Positions 1 through 10,716 of a stretch of 64,000 bases of DNA are shown one piece after another; position 1 is the first letter of the stretch; each line of letters begins with the position of its first letter. Under the pieces are notes generated by a model. The model was not told the origin of the DNA. It was given only the letters and a program-made list of their open reading frames with translations, and ran no database searches. Origin of the DNA: Asterella californica (Eukaryota > Streptophyta > Marchantiopsida > Marchantiales > Aytoniaceae). The stretch covers positions 18,146,001 to 18,210,000 of the forward strand of contig JAYKYS010000009.1 in NCBI GenBank assembly GCA_036924285.1. The letters are read 5' to 3'. The translations under genes and the position numbers were made by a program.

Positions 1-990
1 TTTGGAATATGGTGGCTTCATCTTAAGTTTGGCTTCTTCAAATAAGTGAGATTCTTAAGAGTGAGGATTTAGTTGAAAGAACATTCCTTAGGAAGAGTAT
101 GGGCTTACCCTTTGAACCTTGATGTGAAATCTGTATTCTTCTGTCTTTTCAGAAGAAGACTAGTAACATTTCAGTAGTATTTTATCTTATTCATTCATTC
201 ACACAACTGCCTTCTCAATCTTTTGTTTGTATTGTTGGAAGGGTCCCTGATCAAAGAACTATTTCATTGTTGTTTGTATTCGATTTATCAGGTTTTGTTT
301 GGGTTTGGTTTCAGACTTAACTCTCATCCGGATATTATTCCATTTCGTGAGAATAACAGAAAACTATCTGAATTATCATTGTGACGTTGTAGTACTGTAT
401 TTTGTGTAATTGTTAACTGTATCTTCGTGGGAACGATCCTTAATTTACTATTTCTGATACTTTGTGTTTCTTTGGGTTATTACATGGGGTGCTCATCTCT
501 TTCATGCAATCCAGATATGATGAGAATGAGAAGATGGGTGGTCAATTGTTTGTCATGTGTCAAACGAAGACAAGGCTCTGGTAGAGAAATCAGCGATGAG
601 AAAACAATATGTAGTATGGCATGAAAATATTCCAAGGTGTGAATGTCTTGAAGTGCAAGAGATGATCTGGTCATGTGCTCATGCTATGGTCTGGGATGTT
701 GAATTCTCTCGTGATCTTAAACGTCACTTGGATAGCATCTGGTTCTTGAAGATGCTTCAGAGGATATACTCTCACTCTATACCTCCGTTTTTGAGATAAC
801 AATGAGAAACTCGGATTCAGAGGTTGTGTCTGATTTGTCTATATATTCGTGTGTCGTGGACGCATTACCTAGAACTTTAACCGACATGGAGGTTTCTAGC
901 CATTTCTATCCTCGTACGTTGTCGTGTCGTGGACCGGCTCCTATCTGAAATTCAGACTTCGATGCTTGTCGCTCCAAAGACACTCATGAG
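1..990. other. No supported gene; probable transposon flank
   Basis: Short overlapping plus-strand open frames occur at 427-624 and 557-799. The second is hydrophilic and ends just before the repeat block that starts at 996. Neither shows a domain I recognise. The position next to an LTR-like block suggests decayed retroelement sequence, but this is inference only. Confidence 0.35.
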
Positions 991-995
991 AAAGA

Positions 996-1540
996 CAAGC
1001 TAGGCCCTAGCTTACGGGCTTTTGGCTTCATTTCGGATCTCCATTTTCATCGCATAGATGGGTAGAGCTCCTTGTCAGCTTTCCATAGGCACTTCATCTA
1101 CTTCGTTTGGACGCCTAGTGGGGAAGTTACAAGACTCGAAAGATGGAGAAAACAAGCTAGGTCCCAGCTTACGAGTTTTTGGCACAACTTCGGATCTTCG
1201 TTTTTATCGCACCAGTGGATAGAGCTCCTTGTCAACTTTCCATAGGCACTTCATCTACTTCGTTTGGACGCCTAGTGGAGAAGTTACAGGACTCGAAAGA
1301 TGGAGAAAACAAGCTAAGCCCCAGCTTACGGGCTTTTGGCGCAACTTTGGATCTTCACTTTCATCACATAGATGGGTAGAGCTCACTGTCAGCTTTCCAT
1401 GGGCATCTTGTTTACTTCGTTTGGACATCCAGAGAAGAAGTTATGCGATTCGAAAGAAGGTAAAATCAAGCTATGTCCCTAGTTACTTGCTGACTGGGTA
1501 TTTAGGACTTCAGGCGTTATATCAAAGACGCAAGGGGCCT
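996..1540 (+). repeat. 157-bp tandem repeat, three full units plus a partial
   Basis: Units beginning CAAGCTA start at 996, 1153, 1310 and 1467, exactly 157 bp apart each time. Shared blocks include TAGAGCTCCTTGTCAGCTTT and CTTCGTTTGGACGCCTAGTGG-like text. Units one and two are very similar, unit three is more diverged, and the fourth fades after about 30 bp. The exact spacing with no indels suggests a fairly recent unequal-crossover array inside a retroelement. Confidence 0.85.
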
Positions 1541-1599
1541 GCTTCTTATTATTCATGTATTCAGGAGAGAACTGTACGTACAGAAGACTGTTGCAAGGG

Positions 1600-2980
1600 A
1601 GGTGCTTAAGGGGCTAGCTTGCACCTGCGACCTGTCAACGGACGGTTCGGGAGATTTAGGAGTCCAATGCAAGCGCGCAAGGCGTCGTTGGGTTCAGATC
1701 TGTGCAGGCTACGCACTGGTTCAAACGGTTCTTGAAGAGACGGATCGGGGGTTGTGTTTTGAGAGAAATTGAGACGTAGGAAGCATATTTGAGGTTTTCA
1801 GTTATCTGTGAAGGAGAGTTGGACCGTTCCGGAGTCCAAACTTGCTGTCCTTGGATCCAACGGGATCAGAACACCGAGTTCTACAGGAAATTGAAGACGA
1901 TACCAGTTTTCATCGGACGGTTTGGAAGTTCTGAGTGAAATTGGCTCGTAGGGAAGCGCTTACATCAGATTTTTGTTCACCTGCGACCTGAGGTTGGGCT
2001 GTACTTCGCGATCGGTGAGCCAAGCTCTTCGTTGTTGGTGTCTACGCAATCAGGGAGTCTTCATCTACTCATGGGAGAAGACCGTGTGCGGATTGGATTG
2101 TTGGTTTGAGTGTGGTGAGCAAGTTTGTGCCGCAGGGAGCTGATTTACGTCAGTTTTTTGCAACCTGCGATCAAATTTCTTGCGTGGTTTTGCAAGGGGA
2201 ACTCCAAACGACTTGTTTGGAGTCTTGTTGGGTTCAGGGTAGCTAGATCTATCTGCCAAGGAAGACGGATATCAGTTTAGACGATCCGTTTGTGCGGTGT
2301 GCGCGGTTTTAAGCCGCAGGGAGGAGTTTTTGGAGGTTCGGTCACCTGCGACCGAAAATCGGCGATATCTCGGCTGTTGGGAGTCGGATCTGAAGGTTTC
2401 TTGGGTTAACGGAGTCAGCGGAGGAGACCCTATCGACATCTGAAGTCCGTCCAGCGAAAGGAGGAAGTCCACAGATAGGTCTTTTTCAGTTTCTTCGCTA
2501 CGGGTTTTGCTCTTTTGAGTTCGTTAGAGTTCTGGTTGGCTGTATACAGCTTGTGGTAGCTAGCTTTAGCTAAGAGCTTATACATGGATGTGGTTTGGAC
2601 TTGGGTTTGGATCGTGTGATACTGTTGTGGCTCTGGTTGTTAGCAAAGAGAAGTTTCTCTTGCTTTGAGCTACGCTTTGGCGATTTCAGGCTAGGGTTGC
2701 GATTCAGGGGTTTGTTTTAGGGCTTCTGAAGTAGGTTACAGACCGCTCTGGTCTGTTCCTCAGTTTTGTGCTGTTAGGAGAAAGAAACGGCAGTGTACAT
2801 ACATTTGGAGTGGTATATATTGCGCGTTCGTTTTCGTGGTTGTTCTTCTCTATCTTGTCTCTGTTTGGCACACAACATCTCCACAGCCAAGAACCTCGCG
2901 TTTTCCTGGACATCCTTCACGCAAAATATCCGACACGATAACGTTAAGTAACAAATTGAAATGATATGCCTAATTTCCAT
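1600..2980 (+). mobile_element. LTR-retroelement-like non-coding block, copy 1
   Basis: A GC-richer block without a long open frame. A motif of the type CACCTGCGACC returns near 1622, 1979, 2161 and 2343, with a degenerate form near 1800, which gives a period of about 180 bp. The same sequence order is found again at 32,990-33,920, and its right part (2,700-3,000) again at about 41,520-41,960. Three diverged copies of one non-coding sequence fit an LTR or untranslated leader of a retroelement. Exact termini, primer-binding site and target duplication could not be fixed. Confidence 0.6.
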
Positions 2981-3099
2981 CGTTGTATTGAGAAGAGATT
3001 TCCAAGCGCCTCGTACGTAGAGTGGAATACGCGACGTTCTATTACACGGACTTGACTCGAAAATAGACACACGTCCAAAGACCTCTTTAAGTCTCATAC

Positions 3100-4620
3100 T
3101 TCTGAAATGCTGAAGCAATGTCTATTTTCATCGTGTCTGATGTGTTTGGGATATTTCATTTCGTGTCAAACAGAAAAGATGTTATTAGTCAGTAAATTTG
3201 TAGCTTACATTGATGTCAAGTCCTTCAAGCTGACGAGCTTGCCTCAATATGAAACTTTAGACGATAAGTTGAAGTGTCACAACCAGTGCTCAAGGACTTC
3301 CAATGTTTAGTGTTTCGAGTTTCGGACTATTTTGAAATACATCTTAGATCATGCAATTTTCAATGCCAAAATCTCAAGATATGAACTCCATCGAGCAGAC
3401 TCCTCTATTGGAAAAATCCTCTATAGTCTTGACATGTGTACACAACTGCTTCGGCTTGAATTGACATCGACTGTAATACTCATAGTGGAACCTACTATTG
3501 GCTACAACTCTCTAAGTCTACTCACTGCTTCCACAAATTCCGAAAGGTCCTCCCTCTATTGTCTCTAGAGTTCAATTACAGTGTTCATTTCTCGAGCAAT
3601 ACTTTCTACAACTACATCTATCTCATCTGCTCTTTCCACCAATGACAATGTCAAGTCATGTAGCCGCTCAATTTTTATAAGCTCTACATTATCCTCCAAT
3701 ACGGACTTGGAATTTTTTATCAATGGATAGAATGTACAACTATCCATTGTAGTGACAAGGTCCTCCAATGTGTATTGAAACTCATCGAGGTGCCTATATC
3801 TCATGCTCCACATCAAACATTGTGAAGCGATTTTGATGTGCATTCACACCAATTTTAAAATGCAAGTTCGCTGAGCAACTTGTATCATTCTCTTGTTTCT
3901 CCACGCTTAGCTCCTCGTACTCCTCAGCTGTCATTCTCAAAAGCTTCTCGTCAACAGTCCACACAATTGCTATCTATAATGCGGTTTCTAGCCGATCCTT
4001 CACAAGGTAATCAATCAATCTTAGATGAGATCAATATTGTCTCTTGCTTCTCCGTTGAGCACATGGGTGCTAAGTATTTGGAAATTGGATGTGTGACTGA
4101 CTGAAATGCAACACCTTCTTAGCAAAGCTCGCATTTGTGTTTGCTTCGCTTACACGCTTATAACACCATGAGAAGTTGCATGTAACATAAGAGATAGAAC
4201 TTGAAAGCTTGTTCTTTATTATGCGTTACATGGAAGTTGACACACATTGAGAAGACACATTGTCAATACATTCCTCGCATTCAGCGAATGCGCACATTGT
4301 TTCTGAAGCTGAGCTATGGTTCCTTCCTCAGCTCACCGAAAGCTCGAGACGTAGTTTTGTTCGACATCTTAACTCACAGTCCAGTGCGCTATACACTCTC
4401 TCGTCTTCTAATGGTGATGAAAACTATCTTTTTGCACGTCTTTCGTCCATTGACAAGAATGACAGTCGATTGTATGATCCGCATCCGTACAATCTGCTTC
4501 AGAACTACAATCGGTCTCTATTAACACAACTCGCTTTGAAAAATAATGACAGCAATAAGGAGACTAAGGAAGACATTTTTAACTTCAGAGGACTTGGGAG
4601 GACTAATTGCTGATTTCGGG
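3100..4620. other. Decayed element interior, unassigned short frames
   Basis: This stretch follows LTR-like copy 1 and holds only short open frames. They include minus 3565-3843 (acidic, coil-like), plus 3880-4104 and plus 4260-4613 (polar, rich in Ser, Asn and Leu). None carries a recognisable protease, reverse transcriptase, integrase or zinc-knuckle motif. They could be gag-like remnants, but there is no direct support. Confidence 0.3.
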
Positions 4621-6120
4621 AAGAAGGCTAAAGTAGAAGTGACACTTAGATTATTGATGTCGACTCATCTTACAACAAATGAGGAGAGTATTTAATAACA
4701 ATAATTGAGTGCACGAGCAAGACGACGAGAAACCGTTGTTTTGTCAATTGTCACTCAGATGTGCATTTTTCAGAATGCACATATGAGAAAGTCCAGAAAA
4801 TTCTCATGATCGAGTTTCTACCAATGTGTGAACTCAAGATTTCTTCTCGTAATAACATTCATAATACTTCACCTACTGAAAGCTAGAAAAATGATAATAT
4901 AAAACTTTTAGTTCTTTGTCTAGAAGGACTTATTTTTATTATCAAAAATATACATATTATACGTGAAATATTAATTTAATCATTAAGTATTTCATGCAAC
5001 TGTTAAGTGAATTTAAATAGCAATAAATACATACGTTATATATAGCAAGACAAGTGGATCTCTTGTGTGCATAAATTTGCTTGATAAGCACCTAGTACAA
5101 ATGTCGAGCTAGATCAGACCCTTCTTAACACTTCATAGTTTGATCAGATACTCGACTGACAACCAACCGTCCTACCAATCACAATGCTTAGTTAGAGAGT
5201 CCATGTCAGACTAGAACTACCAACTAGTAGTTCAAGTAATCATGACATTGACATTTTTGAAATATTGAGGATCATGCTTCCCTCCGAGTATTTAAATAAG
5301 ATTATGGTAGTTTTATTTTGATTCTTTAATCTCAATATGACTCTCGAGAATTAAGAGATGATCATTTTGGTGATGTACAAGTGACACCTTCCTTTATATA
5401 TGATCACTCTAAGAAAATGATGTACAACCGATCCTTTCCTGTTCTTAACATGTAATACTATTTGTAATATATTTTACTCGGTTACGAGTTATACAATAAT
5501 GTTAGAATGCAGAAACTTACTTTATCACACTTCCAATAAGTTTGTTGAGTTTGATCATATCCCTCTTAACATGTATGGCTTGATCATATCCTTATTTGAC
5601 TATCACTTGTAAAACCAATCACTGTATTATGTCAATGACATTTCAGACAGCACAAGTCAGTTTTTGGAGCATAATTTTAATTATTAAATAATTTGAATAA
5701 TAAAGATATTTTAGCATGATCAAAATGACTAACAATAAGATAAAATGATTGGATTTATTTTCAGTAACCAGTCAAGTGTATGATCAAACGACATTTTGTT
5801 AAGAGGTGATCAAGCGAAATGAACCTACTCGGGTGTGATCAGTCAAATTTATTGCTAGAATGCTCAACTTGGATACATAGTATCCAAGTTTGTTTAATAA
5901 AGTAAATTTAATTTATTATGTAATCCTTTCATTATAAATTATATACATCAACTAGATGATATCTTTTCCTAACAAGTTTCTCTACTTATACTGCCGGAAG
6001 TGCCCCGGTCCGCTCTCCAATTATGGGTTATATGTGGACCTTGCAGCACTCCGGATCAAACAATCACTAACAATTATTGATTATTTAAATTATCCTAAAA
6101 TTTAATATAAAATTTCCATA
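4620..6120. other. AT-rich intergenic DNA, no gene seen
   Basis: Low-GC sequence with many stops in all frames. TGATCA-type words and poly-A/T runs are common. No coding, RNA or clear terminal-repeat feature could be supported. Confidence 0.5.
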
Positions 6121-6500
6121 TTAACACTTTACCCTTTCCGACAACAGGAAGCGTGCGAGAGCTCCCCAAAGGTGGTCGGCCATGCTTTTATTCCGGCTGG
6201 GTTGGGCTGGTTATTCCGGCAAGTTTGACTCGGTTTGCGCAGTAGAAAACAGTACTGTAACGGACGCAGCACAATTCGACCCTCCACTAGGTTTCTTCTT
6301 GCCTTCGTTTGTGAGACTTGTGCAGTACAAGCCTTCCAGAAATTCGCACGCGCCGGTTAGGGCACGGGCGGGGGTTTGGAAATAGTTTTCAACCAGCAAT
6401 TGACGCGTCTCGGTTTCACCTCACTAACTGCGTCATTGCCCCAAGCGCAAAGATGAAGTTGAGGTAACGTTCCCGCCTACATATACGTCCTTTCCACTCA
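6120..6500. other. Small GC-richer island of unknown nature
   Basis: Both strands stay open for about 200 bp (plus 6182-6385, minus 6211-6399). This is expected for GC-richer DNA and is not evidence of a gene. No family was recognised, and it could be a relic exon or part of a transposon. Confidence 0.25.
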
Positions 6501-7179
6501 CTCATACTCACACTCCTTATGGGTTTGTACAGCTACCTCCTTCTCACTCACCCATATCCATAGCGCTTGTACAGCTGAATGTTGGTTTACATTACACTCT
6601 CAACTTGAAACGATTCAAAACTCTATTTCTCGCGTGCGGATGAAAATGGGCAGTAATTAATATATGTATATCGAAGCTGAATTAAAAGATATAATATTTG
6701 TTCAGTTAATATATATATATTTCTTTGTGCGATTCATGGTATGATGAAAAATAGTTCCGATTTTAATTTATGGTCATCTTTAATAAGAAAAGAGATATCT
6801 CCTTGACTTATAGATGAATGCTGATAGCTTATCATCTTTACTTTTCTTGTACTCCATTATAAATTCTTTGTCATGAAACATGAGAGGTTAATAATTCACA
6901 ATAACAGCAAAATTCAACTCATCTTAACTTTGATCGTAGAGTGATAACTTTCGAAATTATGATATTCAAGCTATTATTTTGAGATGTTATATTTGCATGC
7001 ATATTTGCTTCTAATTATGAGGATAAGACATTAAGATCGGACCTTAGTTTGAATGTCAATATTTTTCCCCACGGCCTTGTATAGTGAATTCTGTTTTCTC
7101 TTATCCGAAAATATAGAAGTGTTATGAAAATTTATTTTAATAAGTTATTATGGAAAATTAAATTAATTTATAAATATTT

Positions 7180-7350
7180 TATGTTAACCCATCTCGGAGT
7201 AGCCAACTCATCCGAAAAGAACCCATTAGTGAAGAGTTGGCTGATGCGTTCCTAGAGGTATAAGTCCGAGACTTTCAATATCAATATGCGTCATTCTGGA
7301 TAGACATTAATTTATATTCTAACCCTTCTCGTCAGGAAGGGTTAGAATGT
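7180..7350. repeat. Dispersed hairpin-bearing repeat, copy A
   Basis: The stretch from TTATGTTAACCC to GACATTAATTTAT matches, with divergence, 55,291-55,435. Inside it, AGCCAACTC (7201) pairs with GAGTTGGCT (7234), and CTAACCCTT pairs with AAGGGTTAG near 7320-7347. The shared order of words in two places 48 kb apart shows a dispersed repeat, probably the terminus of an element. Confidence 0.6.
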
Positions 7351-8650
7351 AGATTACACCCAATATCCTCCCTTCAATGTCACAATGAAAAGTCGAATGG
7401 AATCGACTATGAATATCTTCTGAGAATGATAATAATGACTAAGTTCAACCGCAACGTTGTCACCGTAAATTACAAACGAAGCTTTGAATTTTTGCCTGGG
7501 TCAAAATACATCAGATACGGCAATTGTTATTTCAATCATTTTACTAAACATGGTTTTATCATGCAATAGTTTTGAGATCACTCACATTTGAGTTACTCCA
7601 GCTTCTGCGGGTTATGTGTATGAACTAGACAAGTTCACATAATAAAGGTGTCAAACTTAGCGCGAGTGGTGATTATTCTTTTGTCTGCAAGAGATAGTTC
7701 CAAATACGGGCTGTAATTTTAATAGTTCAAAACAGCCTAGGTAGAAACAACTCGTGTTAGAACTAGGTGTTGTTTCGATCTAAACTGAAAAAAGCAATTT
7801 TAAGAGTATTTTGACTTGGTGTAACTTCTTGCAGACAGCTCGTTTGGGACATTTTTTATCTGGTTGGAAACATCACGAAAAGAGCTTTCCAAGGTAATTG
7901 AAATCATAAGATTTGGAGCTAACTCGCGATGCTGCAAGCGTTTAAAATTTACTGATTTTCTTAATATTTTAGAGACGAGATTTTGTTCGACTTAGATTTA
8001 AGTCAAAACCTAAATGTGTTAACTTGGAAATTCTACACGAGCATATTCAAGAAATGTAAGTCTCGTATGTACACAAACAAGGAGAATTCATCATAGCACA
8101 TAAGAAGACAGATTGATTGTTCTCATATTGTCAACGTCTTTTCAAGTTTGAATTCATACATGTAACTCTATTTGTTTGGATTCATACAGATATTGTTCTA
8201 TTCGCATTATAGATTAAAGTTAAATTGTTACAGATATTATTCCTTCGTACGTTAGAGAATTATTTTTCTTAACTCTGACACCCTTATCATACCAAAAAAG
8301 CTCTTTAGGGATCCGTAGCTTAGATATCTTTTACATTTTTCAAATTTTAGGAAAGAGTGAATAATATATTTTGTTTTATTCAGTTATATTTTTTTATTAT
8401 ATTTTATATTTAGTTATATTGCTCTTCTATTCCATCAAGCTTAATTTCTTACGTAATTCATTCATAAAAATAATTAGGTAGTAAATTAAATTAATTTCTT
8501 ATCAGTAAGTTGTCGCATTTGTAGTCTTAAATTGCTTCGGTCTCGCATTCCACTCATAGGTAATGTTTGGATCGTCTCTCAAATGTAAGTCTGACTATGA
8601 TTTAACCATTAAGCATGGATTCAGTATTTAAACCAACATAGTATACCATC
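7350..8650. other. AT-rich DNA, no gene seen
   Basis: There are no open frames of note. The part near 8,440-8,600 resembles text near 44,860-44,990 (a run of TAATTTATT followed by AGTAAGTTGTCGCA), so at least this end belongs to a dispersed element. Confidence 0.4.
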
Positions 8651-8654
8651 TTCA

Positions 8655-9475
8655 TTTACAATCAAACCTCGTTATAGTCACAATCGTGTTGTAGTCACAT
8701 TTTCCGTGAGGACGGATAATTTTGTGGCAAACGTATCTCGTTATAGTCACAGTGACACAATATATGAGCACACTTTCATGAAAAAAATGCAAAAACATGT
8801 GATTATAACTAGATAACTTTTTACTTTGTAAAAACAAAAAGCTTTTTTCGCTTGGTACACTCAAATATTTCTTTTTCTATTTTAGGTTCTTTTTTATGTG
8901 AGAAAAGGTGAATAGCTAACGGATGGAAAGACCCCATCAAGCCTTAACGCAATGAATAGGAAACGGATGGAAAGACCCCATCAAGCCTTATAAGAGAAAG
9001 AGGGACCCGAAGGTCCAAGGTCCTCAGCAAACCAGAAGGTGGCAAGAAGAGAAGCGAGACAAGGCGGCAAGCCGAGCAAAGGACGACCGAAAATTAACAG
9101 TAAAGCCCAAGTGACACGAGACGAAGGTACAGAGAGACGGCTACAAGCATACACTAAGATGCTTTTGTTCGTGAAACAAATCAACTTTAGTTAAAGATCA
9201 CGATTAACCTGATCCATTAAAGTGGACAATTTTCTAGCGATTTGGAACAACAAAAGTCTAAAGAATTGTTGAAACTAGTTGTGCAATCCGTCTTTTCCAT
9301 CTTAACTTTATTTTCCATAGTCACTTTTATAGATTTCTTTTCATTAAAGTGACTGTATACATATAATCACGTTCTTCAGTTTTGTTCAATAATATAAATA
9401 TAAATTTAAAATCACGATAGTTATAGTCACAAAATATAGTGTCACCAAGTGAGTGATCATTACGAGATTTACGTG
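8655..9475. mobile_element. Possible pogo/Tigger-like non-autonomous element
   Basis: The left end reads CAATCAAACCTCGTTATAGT. The right end near 9,450-9,475 read on the other strand gives an imperfect match (AAATCTCGTAATGATCAC). The word TTATAGTCAC recurs at 8,673, 8,741 and 9,420. AACCTCGTTATA-type termini are known from pogo/Tigger elements. The interior has no transposase and holds a GC-richer tract (9,000-9,150). A 28-bp direct repeat starting ACGGATGGAAAG lies at about 8,919 and 8,962. The terminal inverted repeat is imperfect, so the call is tentative. Confidence 0.4.
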
Positions 9476-9479
9476 TCGT

Positions 9480-10700
9480 TTAAAACTTGTCCGGTAACAG
9501 AAAGGGAATAGAAGCTCTAGAGGCATGCTTCTTTATCACGTGAGGACGTAATTCTGATATTTTATACCAAGTAAGTCACATTAACATTTGACAATCTGTG
9601 CTTAATAATGTGGGGATGAGTACACTTACTAGAATGATGGGTTGCTCATTGATATGAGAAACTCTACATAACCTTATATCATTTAGTCTTAGCGGAACCA
9701 TTAGCATTGGCATAAGAAACTTGGTGGTGAATAAGAATGCTCAAGCACCTTTGGGGAACTATTGTCCAATACTTTTTATCAGAAAAGATATACTTGTTAT
9801 ACGGAAACTCTGTACTAAATTTTATTGAAAAATTAAATATAATCTATAACTATTAAGTGTTAAACATACAGAGAACTACGGAAACGTGCCAGAAAACCTA
9901 TGGAAGAGGTGAAACCCCCAATAACTATATTTAAGGTTGAATAGCATAGGCAAGATCTTTATTTATTTACTCTGAACAACTATTAATTTAATCTATGATC
10001 AGAGTTTTATGTTAAGAATAACCTGATCATATATTATATTCATTGATTGTCGCATTTTATATTTCAATCAACGTGGGTCCTGCACTCTGTTTATGGTCCT
10101 ATGTCTTCTTTATCTCAATTTGATTAACCTTTATTAATTGTTTAAAATATACTCCACTTTACCTGAAGAGAAAAATCAAATGATCAACCATGCCCTTCTT
10201 TCTCCTTTTCCTGATATTAATTATTTTCTTCACACATTCTTAATATGTATTAAATTACATAAAAATACAAATTATAACAAACATAAATATAATAATATAT
10301 TTCTTCCTGGTAAAGAAGATCTTCCCGGTATCCCGGTATCCCGGTAAAATTCGTAGCTATTAAAAATGATAAACATATATGTTGCGTGGTGCTTACACTA
10401 ACGTTCATATATGAACATACAAGCCGCAATGTGCTCACACTTACGGCATTAACAAACACGGCACACCAACATTCATCCATCAGTATATATGTAAATCCAC
10501 ATACAAGATTAATGTGGAATGAAATCTATCCTAATGTTTTTCCAAAAATGTAAGATAAAGATCCACTTAGAAAGAAAAAGTTGCGTGTGGTGAATCTATC
10601 TAAAACATAAATGAGCATAGTCTTCCTCTATGAATCTGCTTTACCATCTATACTGGAAGGGATCAAACACCCATTTCTTCAGTCAAGTTTTGCAAGTGTT
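9480..10700. other. AT-rich intergenic DNA, no gene seen
   Basis: Short frames only. A small tandem run of CCCGGTAT lies near 10,325, and a palindromic GTTCATATATGAAC near 10,405. Nothing codes convincingly. The 3' untranslated part of the neighbouring minus-strand gene should lie just below 10,717. Confidence 0.4.
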
Positions 10701-10716
10701 GTGCTGGAGTGGATCT

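Noticed and set aside
8981..9184. 67-codon minus-strand open frame in the pogo-like element
   Set aside because: It lies in a short GC-rich core. There is no similarity to a transposase and it is too short to judge.
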